This document shows, one piece after another, positions 56,175 through 64,000 of a DNA stretch of 64,000 bases. A program made the position numbers and the translations under genes. Source of the DNA: Hygrocybe punicea (lineage: Eukaryota; Basidiomycota; Agaricomycetes; Agaricales; Hygrophoraceae); assembly GCA_963556145.1 (NCBI GenBank), contig OY744461.1, positions 3,658,001 through 3,722,000 of the forward strand. The letters run 5' to 3'. The notes beneath the pieces are model-generated. The model searched no databases, was not told where the DNA came from, and worked only from the letters and a program-made list of their open reading frames with translations. The first letter of the stretch is position 1; every line of letters starts with the position of its first letter.

Positions 56175-57620
56175 TCACGTCTCAGACATACAGGCGTCAC
56201 CAAGAAGTCGAAGGTCCTCTTTCGCACCCAACAACACGTCCTGAGAGAGAAATCATTGGCATAAATCATAAGGAACTCCAACACCGCTCACCGTAACCAT
56301 AGCTTGTCTCGCCTCATCCTTAATCTCTTTCCACCTCTCTTCATAGTTCCTCAATAACGCATCATACTCACCACGTCGTCTCTGATCTCCCCTCAGAGCA
56401 GTCCTGATGATCGCCCTCAGCACAAAAATGCCTGCAACCCACTCGACCTCATCCGACTCCCACACAGCATCCCGAGCCATCATTTCAGAAAAGGTCCGAC
56501 CCACGGCATATTCGTAACCGCTACTGTCTGTCTCATCGCAGTGCCCCATGCTCAACATACCCAGTTCGAGCGCTGCAGCATGTATACGCGCCCATTGGAT
56601 GTAGTCCTTTCGGCTCTGACGGTCAGCCGCGATGCGTTGCATCTCATCAGTAATCGATGACGTGTGCGGCGAAGAAGACGGAGCCCTGGAGTTCCAGATT
56701 GAGAACTTGCGTATCTGAATTTGCAGAGCACGGGGGCCTGATAGTGGGCCCGAAACACCAGCATGAACTACAGTGGATGGCAAATACGAGCAGGCATCAA
56801 GAAATCGGCGGAGGAATGAGGACGGATCTCGGTGGTGGAAGGGTGTCTGAGACGTCGGAGGTTGGGTGGAGGTGTCCGAAATAGCGTCAAATAGTGCCTG
56901 GACAACAGCAGTGAGAGGTATCGGTGATGGGTTGGTGATTGCATACGTTTGGATCATCGACGAGAGCATGACGGGATCCACTATCGGATTCAGGAAAGCA
57001 TCACGAAGGCTTGCAATAGTGACGTTCAAGCTTATATGGGGTGGTGGGCCAGAGTTTCTGACCACAGGGGTCGGCGGACTTGTGTATTGTATTGGAGAGA
57101 ATGAATGGGACCTATCGACGGAACTTGAACTGAGGCACCCAGGATTGTCGTCCGTCGATGCAGCATTCCATGGAACGGCACTTTGGGCTCCTGGTGGAGA
57201 ACAGGATTGAGTAGTACTAGCGAGATAATGAGACGGACCACGAACCTCCCTCCGAATTCACTACTTTCTTGCTTGATCTCGGCCGTCCTTCTAGCTTTCT
57301 CCTCGTCCTCCCTACCGTATTCTTAAACCAGTTATATAGTTGCTACCGGACCGTCAGGTGTAACATTCATTATTGGTCTAAAAAGAATGACGAACCTCCC
57401 GAAATCTTGTCAGTTTGGCTTCCCCCACTCCCTCGTATTCCTCTGGAAGTCCAAAACGAGATATGAATGTTTCAACCTGGGCGAGAGCGAATTTTTTAGC
57501 ATCTCCTCTGGCGCCTCCTATGAGTCTTTCGTATTCAGGAAGGTGACTACGGAGAAAAGCGAGTTGTTCCTCAGTGTACGGCTTGGGTAATCGGGGTTTC
57601 CGCACTCGAGAATCGCTCAT
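56175..57620 (-). CDS. Hypothetical protein with basic helical N-terminal domain
   Basis: The start MSDSRVRKPRLPKPYTEEQL leads to AFLRSHLPEYERL, GDAKKFALAQVETFISRFGL and (after a 54-nt intron) QLYNWFKNTVGRTRRKLEGR then PRSSKK. The pattern of an 'LPEYE' helix, a middle helix and a W-F-K-N-x-x-R-x-x-R/K basic helix resembles the N-terminal helical domain of many uncharacterised basidiomycete proteins. It may bind nucleic acid, but that is inference. A 55-nt intron (donor after GG) joins to SAVPWNAASTDDNPG, then a helical domain of about 250 residues (SLRDAFLNPIVDPVMLSSMI, SGYEYAVGRTFSEMMARDAV, WVAGIFVLRAIIRTALRG, YDALLRNYEERWKEIKDEA). The last exon (56240-56175), after a gtgagc intron, gives DVLLGAKEDLRLLGDACMSET. 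Without it the frame ends at 56253. Function unknown. Confidence 0.65.
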
Positions 57621-57761
57621 TGTAGACAGGTATCCTAATGGGATCGCTCATTGACGGAATGTATCCCAATCATAGGATCGCTGGCTGACAACGGAAGATG
57701 CCGGATACTAAAACTAATATGCAGTAATAACGAAGTAAGGTATCTTGTGAGCAGTATCTGC

Positions 57762-59016
57762 TCAATTTTGTTCAAGGGGTTTGCGGGAGACGACAAGATA
57801 CATCGGAGTGAAGAGCTGAATGAAGCAGGGTTCAGAATTTCCACGCTCAATCAGAACGACATCACATTACCTTCATCTGACCTCCTTTCACTAAGGCATC
57901 CCCGCCCACTTTCAATGCCTCGCCCACCTCCCACGTCCCCTTTGGCATCACGCCAAAGAACTCCAGAAAACGCACGACGTTATGTGTCACTAGTTTACCG
58001 CTCCAGCTCATCCTCCACACGGTGAAGTAATCCCAGAAAGTCTGCGCCTTGCGAATGTCCCCCTCGAGCGGGTAATACCATGGCACCTCATCTGGTCGCT
58101 CAGCAAGATCTTCTTCATGCTCGATCTCGAAACCGACGGTTGCAAGCGCCTGACGGGCTTTGCGCAACGGGCGCATCTCTGGAATACCATTTCCAAATTC
58201 GATTGCGTGAGCAAGTTCTTTGTGTTCTGGGACAGAAGGATCCCACGAATCCGTCATACACCATTCGTATAGACCGAACTAAGCAGTAGTTGGTCTCAAG
58301 CTATATGATCAGGACCTTGCGACTTACGACTCCACCAGGCTTGAGTACTCGCTTAATCTCGCCATAAACGCTTTCCCAGGTAGGTGAGTGACAAGTTGCT
58401 TCAATGGCATAAACTGTGCATTTAATGAGTCCACTACTGTTAAGAAAATGTGGCGAGGAAGGCCGCACGTACCAGCATCAAACGAATTTTCCCCGAACTG
58501 TTCAACGAGCTTCAAAAAATCACCCGTAACAAATGTGACCTGATTCTGGAGACCAGCTTGCTGTGTATATTTTCTCGCACGCCGAACTTGAAATTCGTTA
58601 TTGTTCAGGCCAATGATGTTTGTATCAGAAAACCTGGCGATTGCACGGGCAGGTCCGCCAACACCACATCCAACATCCAGGACTCTCATGCCTGGTTTGA
58701 GAGACATCATCGCTGCAAGATAGTGCTCGTGTCGGGCCAATGAAGCGGCGAAGGCTTCACCCTTAAAAAAGCGGGAGAAATGGAAGGATTTGGCCCAGCC
58801 GTACTCATAAAGCTCGGTCGCCGCATCATAGTAACCTTCACACAGCGTCAAGTTGACATCGCAATGACTATTAGTTGACTTACCATTGACAACGGAAGAA
58901 TACTCGTCTCTCCGGTTTCCGACGTCGGCCTCTGACTCTCGTTTGAGATCGGTTTGCCAGAATTTGGTATAATTTTCAATTCGCTCATCAACACGGCCAT
59001 CAGCTAGCGTAGCCAT
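57762..59016 (-). CDS. ERG6: Sterol 24-C-methyltransferase ERG6
   Basis: This SAM-dependent enzyme converts zymosterol to fecosterol by C-24 methylation in ergosterol synthesis, at ER/lipid droplets. The start [20 protein letters not shown] leads to [40 protein letters not shown], motif [16 protein letters not shown] (SAM binding), [64 protein letters not shown] and [20 protein letters not shown], the last across the final intron. The tail is SRKPLEQN. Several introns; one lies inside NGYYD. The ATG at 59016 is in ACAATGGCT context; an in-frame Met 13 codons upstream (59055) is possible. Length and motifs are those of an intact enzyme, which is a determinant of ergosterol content. Confidence 0.93.
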
Positions 59017-59730
59017 TGTTGCAGTGCTAGAGTGACAAAAATTAGCTTGATCCATAAATTGTTGCTCGAAAAGCAGAAAAACAAAGTTAGTTCAAGCTGA
59101 AGCTGAATAAAATACTGGCGCCGAGTGGCATTTGAGACAGAGTAGAAAATCCCAAGCACTCACCGGTGAAAGTCGACGGGGGGTCAAAGAGCAGGCCCTG
59201 ATATTGGAATGGGCCGACTGTCTTTTGAACCTGTTCAGAGAAATCGGCTCATTTCTGCATTTTTTCTTGATCCACGTGACTAGGATTTCGATCATTGTAT
59301 ATTATTCTTATTTCCGAGTTGAAGTTGTCCGCATGGGCCTCTCAAAATGGCCCATGGAACACTAAAAAATAAGTCTCAAATATGATTACAGTCACTCTAT
59401 AGCTATATCAGACCAGAACTTGAACCTGTCCAATCCGTGGATACATCCGACAAGCGCGTGGAACGTACATCTCAGTGCAGAGTCACCTGATGTCATGATC
59501 TTCAAGTTCTCTGCATTCGATACAAGGGATCTGGTATAACCAGGTTTGATGTTATCCTCGCGGAGCTCCGCCATACGCGTTTGCATATGAGGCATCTTCC
59601 ATCAAACAATCACGAAGTTGTCACTGGACTCTGAGCTTCGACTCCGAACTCGCTCCCACACGACCCGGAACTATAAAGGTGGGCTTTGCCAATCATTCGC
59701 CGCCCCCTCCCCTCCAACCACTCAACATCC
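59017..59730. other. Intergenic between divergent ERG6 and permease genes
   Basis: This is 714 bp, AT-rich around 59280-59400. It contains no gene, and the promoters of both neighbours must be here. Confidence 0.45.
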
Positions 59731-62071
59731 ATGTCACTCAAGGACCAATCTGACGAGAAAACACAGAATGACCGCGAGTTGGCACAGGCCGAATCACCCT
59801 CTGAGAAAGGACTCGAAGGAGCACATCCTAAACACACCTTGGAAGAAAGGAAACTGGTGCGAAAACTTGACAGCCGCATCTTGCCCATAACGTGCCTCCT
59901 TTATCTTGCGGCATGTGCGTTACATCTTCTGAAGGTGCATCATTATGTGTGCCCCAACTGTAATCCTAGACTTGGACAGGTCAAACTTGGGAAACGCCCG
60001 CCTTCAGGGATTGCCCACGGATGTTCTTGGAGGCGACCATTCCGGGAAACTGTTTGATTGGGTCAATTCTGCATTTTTCTTCTCATACGTGAGGCCGGCT
60101 GTTCTTCCTCGCACTCAACCTTGCTTCATCATATCATCTTAGATCTTGTGTCAAGTTCCAGCTGTCATAACATCCAAACTCTATCCTCCTCGCCTCTGGA
60201 TGGCGTGTGCTGCTCTCGGTTGGGGACTTTGTGCTACTTTGATGGTAAGTTCCATAATGTATCATTTGAAATTTAGATTTGACGAGGGTTTATTAATAAT
60301 GCAGTCCACGGCTTTCAATTTCGGTAGTCTTTTTGTAGCACGAGTATTCCTGGGTGTATTCGAAGCGGGCTTTGGGCCTGCGATTCCCCTCTACTTCTGT
60401 GAGTCCAACGTCCATTCTTTTGTCTAAATATTGCATGGCTGACTATTCCTGGCCAGCCTTATTTTATACCAAGCACGAGATGGGTTTAAGGATGGCGTAT
60501 TGGTTCGGATTCGCAGGTAAGCATCAGTTTGCTCGGCGTTCTGTGGTGTCCTGGTTGAGGGTTAATTATGCCTAGCCGTGGCGGGTGCTTTTGGTGGTCT
60601 TATTGCATTTGGTGTACAACAAGCCTCTGTTGCTTTCTCAACTTGGAGACTTCTCTTCATCGTTGAGGTCAGTTCTGGATTGGCCTCTCCAATTTTGTTA
60701 CAAACTGACTTGATTAGGGCATACCAGCAGTCCTTCTTGGTGTCTTGACTTTGTTTTTACTTCCAAACCGTCCTGATTCAACGTCCTATCTTAATGAGCG
60801 CGAACGTCAATTGGCCCTTGAGAGAATGAATAGAAATGCATGCGGGGATATCGGTGCAATTGTGGAGAGAAGTGAGCTGGGTTTCTCTGCTTCAATTTGT
60901 GGTTATCCTGACAAGAGCCCTTGAGGCCATATATTCGCGGCATTCCGGGACTGGAGAGTTAGCTTCTACGCCCACTGTCCGTTTAACAATTCCCGCTCAT
61001 AGACCTCTCTGGCAGGTTTACCTTGGTGGTGTCATTTACTTCGGCCTGAATTGCGCCCTTGCATCTATTTCTGCATTTTTACCTACCATCATCACAACAC
61101 TCGGTTACTGTGAGCCCGCACTCTCTGTAACTGTGCTTGTCTGTTGACTATCGGGGGCATTTTTCCAAAGCCAATTCCCAGGCGCAAATTATGACCGTTC
61201 CTCCCTATGCCGTTGCTGCGATTGTTCTCATCCTCTTTTCCTTCGCCTCAGATAAAATGCAAAGCAGAGGTATATTTATGGCAATATCGAGTGCTATTGG
61301 TGCTATTGGTTATCTGTGGGTTTGGATTTAGTTGATGTGAATTTGGGGCTGAACGGCCTTTTCATGAACAGTTTACTTCTGAATGTGCGTCGCAATCACG
61401 TCCGCTACTTCGCGACATTCTGCATCACCAGTGGAACATATACCACCATCGGGTTAACCATTGCATGGTGTATGTTGCTGCGTTCATTGCGTTCCTCGTC
61501 GAGGAGATTCAGCTATATTATTTGAAATTGTAGTTGCGCACAATCTTGGATCGGAGACGAAGAAGGCAACCGGCATACCTATGCTTATGGCAATTGGTCA
61601 ATGTGGAAGTATCCTTGGATCACACGTCTTCCCCAAAGCAGAAGGACCCAGATACATGTAGGATCATTGGGGACTTTTTTTTTTGCTTCTTGGTTGCTGA
61701 ATGATTTGTTTCCATTCAGCAAAGGATTTGCAGGCAAGTGAACCCGAGCTTTGTATGAGGTCCCGCTTACTTCGGTCTGCCTCAGTGATATGTGTTCTCG
61801 AATTTCTCGCAGCATTATGTGCGATTGCCCTTTCGGTAAGCACCGGGATCCACCGTGAAATTATTTTATGCAAAGGACTTGACGTCAATAACTGTGTAGA
61901 TTTCCTACCGTCGCGAAAATGCGAGGAGGGATCGTGCTTATGGGAAGCCTACACCGGGCGATACGGTGGATACCCGCAAGCTGGCGGATAATGTATGTGA
62001 CCAGCTTGGACACCAACTAATCTTGTAATTCGTAACCTCTCTAGGCCCCCGCTTTCCGCTATGTCCCTTGA
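59731..62071 (+). CDS. MFS permease of the allantoate/nicotinate (Dal5/Tna1) family
   Basis: This is an anion:cation symporter-type MFS protein of the plasma membrane. The N-terminus is polar and acidic (MSLKDQSDEKTQNDRELAQA). The first TM half gives ILPITCLLYLAAYLDRSNLG, NARLQGLP, FDWVNSAFFFSYILCQVPAV, KLYPPRLWMACAALGWG and VARVFLGVFEAGFGPAIPLY, the family signature. The second half gives AAFRDWRVYLGGVIYFGLN, FLPTIITTLGYSNSQAQIMT, FFAHNLGSETKKATGIPML, SHVFPKAEGPRYIKGFA and the C-terminus NAPAFRYVP. About thirteen short introns, of which 61734-61785 uses a GC donor (gcaagt). Each apparent stop or shift in the raw frames is explained by an intron, so I judge the gene intact. The substrate could be a ureide, vitamin or amino-acid-like acid. 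Confidence 0.85.

Positions 62072-64000
<1,929 letters not shown>

Noticed and set aside
60820..61340. Several stops and frame changes suggesting the permease is a pseudogene
   Set aside because: Each is removed by an intron of about 50-65 nt with valid ends, giving conserved MFS sequence on both sides.

Overview
This window reads as nuclear DNA of a filamentous fungus, most likely an agaricomycete basidiomycete. Almost every gene is broken by many introns of about 45-65 nt with short GT/GC...AG boundaries. Intergenic gaps are often only 50-600 bp, genes lie on both strands without operons, and the protein set is typically fungal (ATG11, ERG6, mL59, DUF7729, DUF1769, GT32, Dal5-type permease). 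All exon-intron models here were assembled by eye from reading frames and splice signals; no alignment or search was run.

Layout. 1-3 kb: the end of a Pro/Gly-rich gene, a small conserved three-exon gene, and an 839-bp non-autonomous DNA transposon with 36-bp terminal inverted repeats and a perfect 8-bp target duplication. 3-15 kb: MAK5 (ribosome biogenesis helicase), an F-box/LRR-like protein, an MFS drug/zinc-facilitator-like transporter, PWP2/UTP1 (SSU processome) and a 49-residue single-TM protein. 15-18 kb is gene-poor and holds a tiny CBM5/12-like protein and an 85-residue protein divergent from SDHAF2. 18-34.4 kb: SDHAF2, a DUF7729 membrane protein, the PP1 catalytic subunit (GLC7), a large PH-domain protein, a sugar transporter and the autophagy scaffold ATG11. 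34.7-44.8 kb: DUF1772 and DUF1769 proteins, DHH1, a GT32 glycosyltransferase, mitoribosomal mL59 and a cytochrome P450. 45-48 kb: an 854-residue protein combining an N-terminal helical domain resembling MLKL/HeLo-type cell-death domains, a TKL-like kinase and a seven-blade WD40 propeller. 48.9-64 kb: RAD52, a U1-type zinc-finger protein, a Ser/Pro-rich hypothetical, a 271-bp TA-flanked MITE with perfect 42-bp inverted repeats, an unknown basic helical protein, ERG6, a Dal5-family MFS permease and the start of GDP-L-fucose synthase, which runs off the right edge.

Most genes are housekeeping and their products do not form one pathway. Divergent pairs with short shared promoters recur: MAK5/F-box, MFS/PWP2 (102 bp), the 85-aa gene/SDHAF2 (44 bp) and RAD52/zinc finger (145 bp).

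The points most worth following are the helical-kinase-WD40 protein (a candidate fungal NLR-like or necroptosis-like signalling protein), the two transposons with exact ends, five introns that appear to use GC-AG boundaries, and a P450 with an altered I-helix acid-alcohol pair.
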